From Streptomyces sp. M41(2017) (lineage in GTDB: Bacteria > Actinomycetota > Actinomycetes > Streptomycetales > Streptomycetaceae): 64,000 bases of DNA. The notes below the pieces were generated by a model. It made no database searches. It was not told where the DNA came from and was given only the letters and a program-made list of their open reading frames with translations. This document shows, piece by piece, positions 55,701 through 63,921 of the stretch. Each line of letters begins with the position of its first letter. The first letter of the stretch is position 1. Position numbers and translations under genes: made by a program. Location of the stretch: NCBI RefSeq assembly GCF_002078175.1, contig NZ_MWFK01000001.1:124001-188000 (forward strand), written 5' to 3'.

Positions 55701-56695
55701 AGGTTGTTCGTCTCCCGGTTCTTCTCGTGGCCCGTCTGCTCAATGCCGGCCGGGACGTAACCGGTCTGTCCCTTCGCCGCGAGCTCCTTGAGGTGGGCCT
55801 CGTAGCGCTCGGGGGAGACGACCTTCACGTTGAAGAGCATCCGGGAGTGGTCGACGCCGCACAGCTCGGCACACTTGCCCAGGAAGGTGCCCTCATGGTT
55901 GGGCGTCACCTGGAAGGAGTTGGTGTGCCCCGGGATGACGTCCTGCTTCATGAGGAACGGCACCACCCAGAAGGAGTGGATGACGTCACGCGAAGTGAGG
56001 ACGAAGCGGACCGTCTTGCCCTTGGGGAGCCAGAGGGTCGGACCCGGGTTGCCCGTCTGCGGGTTCTTCGTGCCGGGCGTGCCGACGTCGTAGACACCGC
56101 CGGCGTTCGCCGGGAACTGCTTCTTGAACCGGTCCGGAATGGCCGCCAGGTTCGGGTCGGTCTTGGCGTTCCCGGTGGAGCCGGGAACGTCCGCGACGTA
56201 GTTGAAGCCCCAGCTCCACTGGAAGCCCACCACGTTGACCGTGACGTCGGGCTTCTTGTCGAGGCTGAGGAGCTTCGTCTCGTCGCGGGCGGTGAAGTAG
56301 AACAGCACCGAGACGATGATGAGCGGGACCACGGTGTACAACGCCTCGATGGGCATGTTGTACCGGGTCTGCTGAGGAACTTCGACCTTGGTCCGGCTGC
56401 GCCGATGGAAGACGACGCTCCACAGGATCAGGCCCCAGACCAGCACGCCCGTGGCGAGCGCGGCCGCCCACGAGCCCTGCCAGAGGGAGAGGATCCGCGG
56501 AGCCTCATCCGTCACCGGGGTGGGCATACCAAGGCGGGGGAAGTCTTCCCAGTTGTACGAGCAACCAGTGGCTGTCGCCAGGACCAGGCCCGCAGTCATT
56601 GCCTGCAGCAGCTTCCGCCGCATCGGGCGCCGCGGCGTGGGGGTACCGCCCGCGCCCCCCAGGGCGTGGGGGAGGTCGGAGCCGTTGGGACTCAC
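55697..56695 (-). CDS. ctaC: cytochrome c oxidase subunit II CtaC
   Basis: Subunit II receives electrons from cytochrome c. The 332-residue protein has a lipoprotein-type signal ([12 protein letters not shown], Cys45), two transmembrane helices (near residues 78 and 118), the aromatic electron-entry motif [10 protein letters not shown] near 153, and a cupredoxin domain with CuA ligands in DVIHSFWVP near 230 and [12 protein letters not shown] near 270. The start is a GTG at 56695. It begins the ctaC-ctaD-ctaF operon. In the 269-bp gap upstream I see nothing certain except promoter-like sequence near the next gene. Confidence 0.97.
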   Translation of the reverse strand: MSPNGSDLPHALGGAGGTPTPRRPMRRKLLQAMTAGLVLATATGCSYNWEDFPRLGMPTPVTDEAPRILSLWQGSWAAALATGVLVWGLILWSVVFHRRSRTKVEVPQQTRYNMPIEALYTVVPLIIVSVLFYFTARDETKLLSLDKKPDVTVNVVGFQWSWGFNYVADVPGSTGNAKTDPNLAAIPDRFKKQFPANAGGVYDVGTPGTKNPQTGNPGPTLWLPKGKTVRFVLTSRDVIHSFWVVPFLMKQDVIPGHTNSFQVTPNHEGTFLGKCAELCGVDHSRMLFNVKVVSPERYEAHLKELAAKGQTGYVPAGIEQTGHEKNRETNNL

Positions 56696-56964
56696 GTAGC
56701 GCCTTCCCGAGAGTCTCGCCCGCGCTGTTGGCTGCGGCCTTCTCGCTGGTCGGTCGCCGCCCTGCGTCGGGCAGGGGTTTGGATGTTTATGCGGACCAAA
56801 CCCTACTGGACGCTATTTGGGGTCGCGCGGGGAGGGTGCCCAACGCGCCGCCCGACTCCCCGAAGGAGTGCTGTTTCGCCTGCGGGGCCCTCTTCCACGC
56901 CCTGGAATGCCCCACTCCGGATGCCTTCTGACGGGCCTTTGGGGCGACGGACTAGCGTGGTGGC

Positions 56965-58356
56965 GTGTCCTACTTCGACGCCGCGTCCGCGGCTCCGCTG
57001 CACCCCGTCGCCCGACAGGCCCTGCAGGCCTCGCTCGACGAGGGGTGGGCCGACCCCGCCCGCCTGTACCGGGAGGGACGGCGGGCCCGGCTGCTGCTGG
57101 ACGCCGCGCGCGAGGCGGCGGCCGACGCGGTGGGCTGCCGCCCCGACGAGCTGACCTTCACCACCTCCGGAACCCGCGCGGTGCACTCCGGGATCGCGGG
57201 CGCCCTGGCGGGCCGGCGGCGCGTCGGAGGCCACCTGATCGTGTCAGCCGTCGAACACTCGTCGGTGCTCCATTCGGCGGAGTTGCACGAGGTGTCGGGC
57301 GGCACGGCGACACGGATCCCGGTCGACCGGACCGGCCGGGTGTCTCCTTCGGCGTACGCGGAGGCCCTGCGCGCCGACACCGCGCTGGCCTGCCTGCAGT
57401 CGGCCAACCACGAGGTGGGGACCGAACAGCCGGTGGCCGAGGTGGCACAGGTGTGCCGGGGGGCGGGTGTGCCGCTCCTGGTGGACGCGGCGCAGTCGCT
57501 GGGCTGGGGCCGGGTGGAGGGCGACTGGTCCCTGCTGACGGCGAGTGCCCACAAGTGGGGCGGCCCTTCGGGGGTCGGACTGCTCGTCGTACGCAAGGGA
57601 ACCCGGTTCGCTCCCCAAGGGCCCGCGGACGAGCGGGAGTCGGGGCGGGCTGCCGGTTTCGAGAACATCCCGGCGATCGTGGCGGCGGCAGCCTCGTTGC
57701 GCGCCGTCCACGCGGAGGCCGCGCGGGAGGCGGCACGGCTGCGGGAGCTGACGGAGCGGATCCGGCTACGGGTGCCCGGTCTGGTCCCGGACGTCGAGGT
57801 GGTCGGCGACCCCGTCCGGCGACTGCCGGGGATCGTGACCTTCTCCTGTCTCTATGTCGACGGAGAGACACTGCTGCACGAGCTGGACCGGGTGGGCTTC
57901 TCCGTCTCCTCGGGCTCGTCGTGCACGAGCAGCACCCTCACCCCCAGCCACGTCCTCAAGGCCATGGGCGTGCTGAGCGAGGGCAACGTCCGGGTGTCAC
58001 TGCCGCCGGGCACCCCGGAGGACGAGGTCGAACGGTTCCTCGCGGCACTGCCGGGCACCGTCGCGGCGGTGCGCGAGAAGCTCGGCGCGCCGACGTCGCG
58101 GCCGGTGGCGGAGGAGGCCGCCGCCCCGGTCGACTCCCTGGTGGTCGACGCGCTGGGCAGGCGCTGCCCGATCCCCGTCATCGAGCTGGCCAAAGTCATC
58201 GGGGACGTACCGGTCGGCGGGACGGTACGGGTCCTCGCCGACGACGAGGCGGCCCGGCTCGACATCCCGGCGTGGTGCGAGATGCGGGGGCAGGAGTACG
58301 TCGGTGAGGAACCGGCGGACCACGGCTCGGCCTATGTGGTCCGCCGGCTGTCCTAG
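56965..58356 (+). CDS. cysteine desulfurase fused to a TusA-like sulfur-carrier domain
   Basis: The 463-residue protein combines two sulfur-trafficking modules. Residues 1 to about 370 form an IscS/NifS-type desulfurase: YFDAASAAPLHPVAR at the start, AVEHSSVLHS near 95, LVDAAQSLGWG near 173, the PLP lysine in SAHKWGGPSG near 195 and the persulfide Cys in SSGSSCTSSTLTP near 322. After a linker, residues about 390-460 form a TusA (SirA) domain with the sulfur-accepting Cys in LGRRCPIPVIEL near 398. The fusion suggests direct sulfane transfer within one chain, for instance towards tRNA thiolation, molybdopterin or other thio-cofactors. A -10 match (TAGCGT) lies six bases before the GTG. Confidence 0.92.
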   Translation: MSYFDAASAAPLHPVARQALQASLDEGWADPARLYREGRRARLLLDAAREAAADAVGCRPDELTFTTSGTRAVHSGIAGALAGRRRVGGHLIVSAVEHSSVLHSAELHEVSGGTATRIPVDRTGRVSPSAYAEALRADTALACLQSANHEVGTEQPVAEVAQVCRGAGVPLLVDAAQSLGWGRVEGDWSLLTASAHKWGGPSGVGLLVVRKGTRFAPQGPADERESGRAAGFENIPAIVAAAASLRAVHAEAAREAARLRELTERIRLRVPGLVPDVEVVGDPVRRLPGIVTFSCLYVDGETLLHELDRVGFSVSSGSSCTSSTLTPSHVLKAMGVLSEGNVRVSLPPGTPEDEVERFLAALPGTVAAVREKLGAPTSRPVAEEAAAPVDSLVVDALGRRCPIPVIELAKVIGDVPVGGTVRVLADDEAARLDIPAWCEMRGQEYVGEEPADHGSAYVVRRLS

Positions 58357-58407
58357 TCGGTCACGGCGGGCCCGGAGCGGGAAGGCCCCGGGGTTCCGCC
58401 GGTCCTG

Positions 58408-59382
58408 CTAGGAGAGATGCGTCTGGACCTCGGCGGCGGCCTCGTGACCGTACGCCTTGGTGAAGCGGTCCATGAAGTGGCCGCGGCGCAGCTGGTACTC
58501 CTGCGTGCCGACCGTCTCGATGACGAGGGTGGCGAGCATGCAGCCGACCTGGGCGGCGCGCTCGTGGGAGACGCCCCAGGCCAGACCGGAGAGGAAACCG
58601 GCGCGGAACGCGTCGCCGACCCCGGTCGGGTCCGCCTTGAGCTCCTCCTCCGGGCAGCCGACCTCGATCGGGTCCTCGCCGGCGCGCTCGATGCGGACAC
58701 CGCGCGCGCCGAGGGTGGTGACCCGGTGGCCGACCTTGGAGAGGATCTCCTCGTCGGTCCAGCCGGTCTTGGACTCGATGAGGCCCTTCTCGTACTCGTT
58801 GGAGAAGAGGTACGTCGCGCCGTCCAGCAGTATCCGGATCTCGTCGCCGTTCATGCGCGCGATCTGCTGCGAGAAGTCGGCGGCGAAGGGGATCGCGCGG
58901 GAGCGGCACTCCTCGGTGTGGCGGAGCATCCCCTCGGGGTCGTCCGCGCCGATCAGGACGAGGTCGAGACCGCCGACCCGGTCGGCGACGGACTTCAGCT
59001 CGATGAGACGGGCCTCGCTCATCGCCCCCGTGTAGAAGGAGCCGATCTGGTTGTGGTCGGCGTCCGTCGTGCACACGAAGCGCGCGGTGTGCAGCACCTC
59101 GGAGATGCGGACGGAGTCGGTGTCGACGCCGTGCCGGTCCAGCCAGGCGCGGTACTCCGCGAAGTCGGAGCCGGCCGCACCGACGAGGATCGGCCGGGTA
59201 CCGAGCTGGCCCATGCCGAACGCGATGTTCGCGCCGACCCCGCCCCGGCGGACGTCGAGGTTGTCGACCAGGAAGGACAGGGAGACCGTGTGCAGCTGGT
59301 CCGCGACCAACTGGTCGGCGAATCGGCCGGGAAAGGTCATGAGGTGGTCGGTGGCGATGGAGCCGGTGACTGCGATACGCAC
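58408..59382 (-). CDS. PfkB-family carbohydrate kinase, adenosine kinase-like (AdoK/Rv2202c)
   Basis: The 324-residue protein has the ribokinase-family landmarks: the sugar-binding GGVGANIAFGMGQLG near residue 47, the ATP-side GARGVRIER near 225, and the catalytic DPTGVGDAFRAGFLSG near 250 with the base Asp. The closest known relative in this gene neighbourhood is the actinobacterial adenosine kinase AdoK (Rv2202c), which is structurally a ribokinase. Adenosine is therefore the best candidate substrate, but other sugars or nucleosides are possible. It is divergent from the small 73-residue gene. Confidence 0.88.
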   Translation of the reverse strand: MRIAVTGSIATDHLMTFPGRFADQLVADQLHTVSLSFLVDNLDVRRGGVGANIAFGMGQLGTRPILVGAAGSDFAEYRAWLDRHGVDTDSVRISEVLHTARFVCTTDADHNQIGSFYTGAMSEARLIELKSVADRVGGLDLVLIGADDPEGMLRHTEECRSRAIPFAADFSQQIARMNGDEIRILLDGATYLFSNEYEKGLIESKTGWTDEEILSKVGHRVTTLGARGVRIERAGEDPIEVGCPEEELKADPTGVGDAFRAGFLSGLAWGVSHERAAQVGCMLATLVIETVGTQEYQLRRGHFMDRFTKAYGHEAAAEVQTHLS

Positions 59383-59516
59383 GGCTAGGACACGCTCCTG
59401 CGAGGGGAGGGGATTGACAGTTAACGCTACCGGTTCGGCACGGGACCTCTGAAGCGGGCAAAACTACCCGATAGTAGATCTTTCTTCGTGACGGCAGGCG
59501 TGCATACGGTTCCGGT

Positions 59517-59738
59517 ATGACGAACCTCAAGGTCCCAGGCACCCCTCCGCTCGGCCCGGCCGGCGACCTGGACGGCGATCTCGCGACGCTGCGCGGCGAC
59601 TGCGCCCGGATGGCCGGGAACTGGGCGGCCCCCGCGGCCGCCTCCGCCCTCCCCGTCTCCCCCTCCCTCATCCACGGGGTGACCGTTCCGTCCACCTCGG
59701 CGCGGATGCTCGACGGGATGTCCGACTACGGCGACTGA
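59517..59738 (+). CDS. small hypothetical protein
   Basis: The 73-residue ORF has strong third-position G/C bias and no homologue I recognise. The sequence is Ala/Pro-rich with PVSPSLIHGVTVPST near residue 46. TACGGT (59505-59510) ends six bases before the ATG, suggesting a leaderless start. It lies on the plus strand between the kinase gene and a large membrane-anchored protein. Its coding status rests on codon bias and the promoter only. Confidence 0.55.
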   Translation: MTNLKVPGTPPLGPAGDLDGDLATLRGDCARMAGNWAAPAAASALPVSPSLIHGVTVPSTSARMLDGMSDYGD

Positions 59739-59752
59739 GCGCGCCGCCTGAG

Positions 59753-59788
59753 CGGTGCCGCCGTCCGGGTGAGAGCCCGGCGGCGCCG
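59753..59788 (+). terminator. imperfect hairpin after the small ORF
   Basis: CGGTGCCGCCGTCCGGG can pair with CCCGGCGGCGCCG across a five-base loop, with one bulge and one G-U pair, about 15 bp past the stop. The remaining 158 bp before the next gene show no other feature. Confidence 0.5.
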
Positions 59789-59946
59789 TTCGGGTGAAAC
59801 GCGCGGAGCGCCCGCGGGGAACCGTGCGCTCCCCCGCTGCGTCCCATCGCCGTCCCCCGTAAAGGGGACGCGGTGTACGACCTCGCGGGGCCCGTCTTCG
59901 ACGGGGCCCGGCAGGGGAACAGCAGTGGAGCCGAAGGAGCGATGCG

Positions 59947-61713
59947 GTGAGCAGCGAGCGACCCGACGACGACGCGACCGATCCCGTCGAGGGTGACGCC
60001 AGGGGTCCTGTCGAGGACGCCGCGGAGGAAGCCGTCGCGGAACCCGCGGAGAAGGACACCGAGGCACGTGAAGGACGCTCCTCCGGGAACTCCGGGGACT
60101 CCGGGAACTCCGGGGACTCCGGGGACTCCGGGGACTCCGGGGACTCCGCCGGCGTGCGTGCCGCGGGTCCTTCCGGGGAGCGCGACGCGGACGACGGTCC
60201 CGCCGTGCCGCGCCGGCGGCCCACCGCCGTGATCGTCGCGGTCGCCGCGGCGGTGCTGCTCGTCGGAGGCGGCGGCGCGTACGTCGCCACCGGCGCGGCC
60301 GGCGGCAGCAGCTCCCCGGGGACGCCCGCCGGTGACGGCACTCCCCCGCCGCTCGTGCTGGACGGCTACTCCGGGACGACCACGAGCACCGGACCCACCG
60401 GCGGCCCGAACGGCATCGCGCCCGGCGAGCCCGACCCCTACGGCACGACCTACCGAGCCGACGGCAAGCTGCCGGAAGGACCCGAGTCCGCCCCGGTCCA
60501 CTGGGCCGAGGGCAGCGTGACGCGGGCGGAGGTGGAGCGGCTCGCGAAGGCACTGGACCTGGCGGGCACGCCCCGGCTGGTCGGGGACGCCTGGACGGTC
60601 GGGGCGGTGAAGGACGGTTCGGAGCCCAATCTGCGGGTGAACGCGGACGCTCCGGGGACCTGGACGTTCAGCTACACGATCCCCGGGACCGACAACTGCC
60701 CCCGGGGCAAGCCGTGCCGGCCCGGCGGCACGGGCGGGGCGGGGGGTGCCGGCGGTCTGTCGGGGGTGGGCCCCGGTCCCGTCGGTGAGGCCGCGGCGAA
60801 GAGGGCCGCGGCTCCCGTGCTCAAGGCCGTCGGTCAGGACGACGCGAAGCTCGACGCCACCCAACTCATGGACCGGGTGCGGGTGGTGAACGCCGACCCG
60901 GTGGTGGGCGGTCTGCCGACCTACGGGTGGACGACCGGGCTGCGGATCGACGGTGAGGGTCATGTCATCGGCGGCAGCGGCCAGTTGAAGACGCCGGTGA
61001 AGGGCGACACCTACCCGGTCGTCGGAGCGCGGCGGACGCTGGACCTGATGAACGGGTCCTCGTCGGGAGCCTCGCCGTCGGGCGGCGGGCGCATGGGGAT
61101 CGGCGGCTGCGCCAGCCCCGTACCGCTGAAGGACCGCGACGAGCAGCCGTGCGAGCACCCGACCACGGGGGGCACGGCGCAGTCGGTGACCGTGGAGAAG
61201 GCGACCTTCGGACTGGCGGCGCACCGGGCGGACGGGCGGCAGGCGCTGGTGCCGTCGTGGCTGTTCGAGGTGCGCGCGCCCGGTGCCGGAGACACCTACA
61301 CCGTGACGCATCCGGCGATCGACCCCAGGTTCCTGACCGCGCCCGAGGCCCCGGGGCAGCCGACCCCGGCTCCCACGTCGCCGGGGGACGAGCCCTCGGC
61401 GAGCCCGCGGGATGTGCACGTCCAGGGCTACACCGCGGACGGCGGCGAGCTGACCGTCTCCTTCACGGGCGGGGTGTGCTCCACCTACACGGTCGCGGCG
61501 AAGGAGAGCGGGGACCGGGTGACCGTCACGGTGACGGAGAAGCCGGACAAGGGCAAGGTCTGCATCCTGATCGCCAAGATCTACCAGAGGACGGTGCGCC
61601 TGGACGGGCCCCTGGACGGCCGGAGCGTCGTCGGGAGCGACGGCCGGGCGATCCACCAGGGGCGGGTCACCGAGCCGGGAGCGTCCGGAACCACCGGCGC
61701 GGGACCGCGGTAG
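59947..61713 (+). CDS. large membrane-anchored extracellular protein of unknown function
   Basis: The 588-residue product has an acidic, repeat-bearing cytoplasmic N-terminus (about 85 residues), one transmembrane helix (TAVIVAVAAAVLLVGGGGAYV, near residue 94) and about 490 extracytoplasmic residues. The outer part has a globular, beta-rich character, a Gly-rich linker (GGTGGAGGAGG near 260) and two Cys pairs (CPRGKPC near 247; others near 384-398 and 514-538), so disulfides are likely. A Pro/Thr linker near 470 separates a C-terminal domain of about 100 residues. No known family is recognised. GAAGGAG lies seven bases before the GTG. Confidence 0.8.
   Translation: MSSERPDDDATDPVEGDARGPVEDAAEEAVAEPAEKDTEAREGRSSGNSGDSGNSGDSGDSGDSGDSAGVRAAGPSGERDADDGPAVPRRRPTAVIVAVAAAVLLVGGGGAYVATGAAGGSSSPGTPAGDGTPPPLVLDGYSGTTTSTGPTGGPNGIAPGEPDPYGTTYRADGKLPEGPESAPVHWAEGSVTRAEVERLAKALDLAGTPRLVGDAWTVGAVKDGSEPNLRVNADAPGTWTFSYTIPGTDNCPRGKPCRPGGTGGAGGAGGLSGVGPGPVGEAAAKRAAAPVLKAVGQDDAKLDATQLMDRVRVVNADPVVGGLPTYGWTTGLRIDGEGHVIGGSGQLKTPVKGDTYPVVGARRTLDLMNGSSSGASPSGGGRMGIGGCASPVPLKDRDEQPCEHPTTGGTAQSVTVEKATFGLAAHRADGRQALVPSWLFEVRAPGAGDTYTVTHPAIDPRFLTAPEAPGQPTPAPTSPGDEPSASPRDVHVQGYTADGGELTVSFTGGVCSTYTVAAKESGDRVTVTVTEKPDKGKVCILIAKIYQRTVRLDGPLDGRSVVGSDGRAIHQGRVTEPGASGTTGAGPR
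60082..60144 (+). repeat. 9-bp coding repeat, seven units (Ser-Gly-Asp/Asn)
   Basis: Seven tandem 9-bp units, TCCGGG(G/A)AC, inside the N-terminal region of the 588-residue protein encode SG(D/N) repeats. The unit length keeps the frame when copies are gained or lost. Confidence 0.9.
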
Positions 61714-61772
61714 TACCGGCGGTCGCGGCCGGAGGCGGGGTCGGCTGCGGCGGCCCGGCGGGTTCCGGACAC

Positions 61773-61813
61773 ACGAAGGCGGCGTCCCCGTCGGAGGGGG
61801 ACGCCGCCTTCGT
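61773..61813. terminator. bidirectional terminator between convergent genes
   Basis: A perfect 17-bp stem (61773-61789 with 61797-61813) with a seven-base loop. Both flanks have the GAAGGCGGCGT/ACGCCGCCTTC pattern, so it can serve both the 588-residue-protein gene and the Fe-S protein gene. Confidence 0.88.
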
Positions 61814-61931
61814 CGTACTCGGCGTGCGCACGTGTTCGGCCGGAGCCGTGAGCCGCGGGCTCGGCTCAGTGGCAGTCGGCACCGGCGAACCCGGGCCCGG
61901 TCGGTGCCGGGCCCGGCCGGGCCGTGCCGTC

Positions 61932-62288
61932 CTAGCTGAAGGAGTCGCCGCAGGCGCAGGAGCCGGTCGCGTTCGGGTTGTCGATCGTGAAGCCCTGCTT
62001 CTCGATGGTGTCCACGAAGTCGATCGAGGCGCCGCCGAGGTACGGGGCGCTCATGCGGTCGGTGACGACCTTGACGCCGCCGAAGTCCTTCACGACGTCG
62101 CCGTCGAGGGAGCGCTCGTCGAAGAACAGCTGATACCGCAGACCCGAGCAGCCGCCGGGCTGAACGGCGACGCGCAGCGCCAGGTCCTCGCGGCCTTCCT
62201 GGTCGAGCAGGGCCTTGACCTTGCCCGCGGCGGCGTCGGACAGGATGATGCCGTCGCTCACGGTGGTGGTCTCGTCCGATACGGACAT
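61932..62288 (-). CDS. Fe-S cluster insertion protein (ErpA/HesB/IscA family)
   Basis: A-type Fe-S carriers deliver clusters to target proteins. The 118-residue protein has the three conserved cysteines: one in PGGCSGLRYQL near residue 45 and two in the C-terminal GSCACGDSFS (Cys-x-Cys). GGGAGAAG lies before the ATG at 62288; longer frames upstream lack a ribosome site. M. tuberculosis has a HesB-like gene (Rv2204c) in this block. Its neighbour NadA needs a [4Fe-4S] cluster, so it may be a client. Confidence 0.94.
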   Translation of the reverse strand: MSVSDETTTVSDGIILSDAAAGKVKALLDQEGREDLALRVAVQPGGCSGLRYQLFFDERSLDGDVVKDFGGVKVVTDRMSAPYLGGASIDFVDTIEKQGFTIDNPNATGSCACGDSFS

Positions 62289-62326
62289 CTGCTTCTCTCC
62301 CGGGTTGTACGGAGACTGCTTGCCGA

Positions 62327-62338
62327 CGGTTGCAACCG
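62327..62338. promoter_or_regulatory. 12-bp palindrome upstream of the Fe-S gene
   Basis: CGGTTGCAACCG is a perfect palindrome 39 bp before the start of the ErpA-type gene in the divergent 336-bp gap shared with nadA. No regulator can be named. Confidence 0.35.
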
Positions 62339-62480
62339 GCGGGGCCGCGGATTCATTCCGGGCCGTGTGCGTGTCTTTGCCTTCTCCGTTCATGCTCGCA
62401 CACCCGCCCTCGCACGGGCCACGGCTCTGTGGACAACCCCACGGGCGGCGGGGCGCACCCCGCCGGAGCGGCGACCAGGA

Positions 62481-62554
62481 TTCACGTCACATGGACGCTA
62501 TGGACATCGTCAACATGACGTGAAGCGGTTATGATAGATAACGTCAATTCGACG
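62481..62554 (+). promoter_or_regulatory. operator array and promoter of nadA
   Basis: Three elements surround a TATGAT -10 match (62530-62535): an inverted pair TTCACGTCA (62481-62489) with TGACGTGAA (62516-62524), a perfect palindrome CGTCA-ACA-TGACG (62508-62520) and a related site CGTC-AATTC-GACG (62542-62554). One palindrome covers the -35 region and the other lies near the transcript start, as expected for repression. The regulator is unassigned; NAD-responsive regulators such as NrtR are candidates. Confidence 0.6.
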
Positions 62555-62624
62555 AAAAGGCATCGTTCCGCCGGGCCGCTCCCCTACGGGCCCGGCGAGC
62601 CGCAGAACAGAAAGGGTGCGTGTC

Positions 62625-63809
62625 GTGACCACCGCCCAGACCCAGGATCTCGACGTACAGCCGACGCCCCTCGCCCTGCTGCTGCTCGGCCGCGAGGCCG
62701 ACCCGAGGAGCGAGCGCGGCGTCGAGTGCCCCGGCGACCTGCCCTCTCCGTCCGACCCGGACCTGGTCGAGCGCGCCCGCGCGGCCAAGGAGAAGCTCGG
62801 CGACAAGGTCTTCGTGCTCGGCCACCACTACCAGCGCGACGAGGTCATCCAGTTCGCGGACGTGACCGGTGACTCCTTCAAGCTGGCCCGGGACGCCGCG
62901 GCCCGCCCGGAGGCCGAGTACATCGTGTTCTGCGGCGTGCACTTCATGGCCGAGTCCGCGGACATCCTCACCGGCGACGACCAGAAGGTCGTCCTCCCCG
63001 ACCTCGCCGCGGGCTGCTCGATGGCCGACATGGCCACCGCCGAGCAGGTCGCCGAGTGCTGGGACGTGCTGACCGACGCCGGCATAGCCGAGCAGGTCGT
63101 GCCCGTCTCGTACATGAACTCCTCCGCCGACATCAAGGCGTTCACCGGTAAGCACGGCGGCACGATCTGCACGTCGTCGAACGCCGAGCGGGCCCTGGAG
63201 TGGGCCTTCGAGCAGGGTTCGAAGGTGCTCTTCCTGCCCGACCAGCACCTCGGCCGCAACACCGCCGTCCGCGACATGGGCCTGTCCCTGGACGACTGTG
63301 TGCTCTACAACCCGCACAAGCCGAACGGCGGCCTGACCCAGGAGCAGCTGCGCGACGCGAAGATGATCCTGTGGCGCGGCCACTGCTCGGTGCACGGACG
63401 CTTCAGCCTGGACTCGGTGAACGACGTCCGCGAGCGCATCCCGGGCGTCAACGTCCTCGTGCACCCCGAGTGCCGTCACGAGGTCGTCGCGGCGGCCGAC
63501 TACGTCGGCTCCACGGAGTACATCATCAAGGCCCTGGAGGCGGCCCCGGCCGGCTCGAAGTGGGCGATCGGCACGGAGCTGAACCTCGTGCGGCGTCTCG
63601 CGAAGCGGTTCGCGCCCGAGGGCAAGGAGATCGTCTTCCTCGACAAGACGGTCTGCTTCTGCTCGACCATGAACCGCATCGACCTGCCGCACCTGGTGTG
63701 GACCCTGGAATCCCTCGCCGAGGGCAACCTCGTCAACCGGATCGAGGTCGACAAGGAGACCGAGGCGTTCGCGAAGCTGGCGCTGGAGCGGATGCTGGCG
63801 CTGCCGTAG
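62625..63809 (+). CDS. nadA: quinolinate synthase NadA
   Basis: NadA condenses iminoaspartate and dihydroxyacetone phosphate to quinolinate in NAD synthesis. The 394-residue three-domain protein has VLGHHYQRDEVIQFAD near residue 63, the Cys ligands of its [4Fe-4S] cluster in VFCGVHFMAE near 102, TICTSSNAE near 185 and VCFCSTMN near 344, and LPDQHLGRN near 203. GTG at 62625 is preferred because AAAGGG lies eight bases upstream; another GTG lies three codons before. No nadB or nadC follows within the window; the hairpin after nadA ends the transcript. Confidence 0.96.
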   Translation: MTTAQTQDLDVQPTPLALLLLGREADPRSERGVECPGDLPSPSDPDLVERARAAKEKLGDKVFVLGHHYQRDEVIQFADVTGDSFKLARDAAARPEAEYIVFCGVHFMAESADILTGDDQKVVLPDLAAGCSMADMATAEQVAECWDVLTDAGIAEQVVPVSYMNSSADIKAFTGKHGGTICTSSNAERALEWAFEQGSKVLFLPDQHLGRNTAVRDMGLSLDDCVLYNPHKPNGGLTQEQLRDAKMILWRGHCSVHGRFSLDSVNDVRERIPGVNVLVHPECRHEVVAAADYVGSTEYIIKALEAAPAGSKWAIGTELNLVRRLAKRFAPEGKEIVFLDKTVCFCSTMNRIDLPHLVWTLESLAEGNLVNRIEVDKETEAFAKLALERMLALP

Positions 63810-63812
63810 CCG

Positions 63813-63853
63813 CACCGGCACCGGCACCGGCACCGGCACCGGCACCGGCACCG
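63813..63853. repeat. hexanucleotide repeat CACCGG, about seven copies
   Basis: Six perfect CACCGG units plus one degenerate unit directly follow the nadA stop codon. Such simple repeats are prone to slippage. It is non-coding here. Confidence 0.9.
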
Positions 63854-63863
63854 AGCAGTACGT

Positions 63864-63911
63864 ACACGGGCCCCCGTCCCGGCGTGTGAACGCCGGGACG
63901 GGGGCCCGTGT
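63864..63911 (+). terminator. very strong hairpin terminator after nadA
   Basis: A perfect 22-bp stem (63864-63885 with 63890-63911) with a four-base GTGA loop. It lies between nadA and a convergent gene, so it can serve both. Confidence 0.88.
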
Positions 63912-63921
63912 GGTGAACCGG

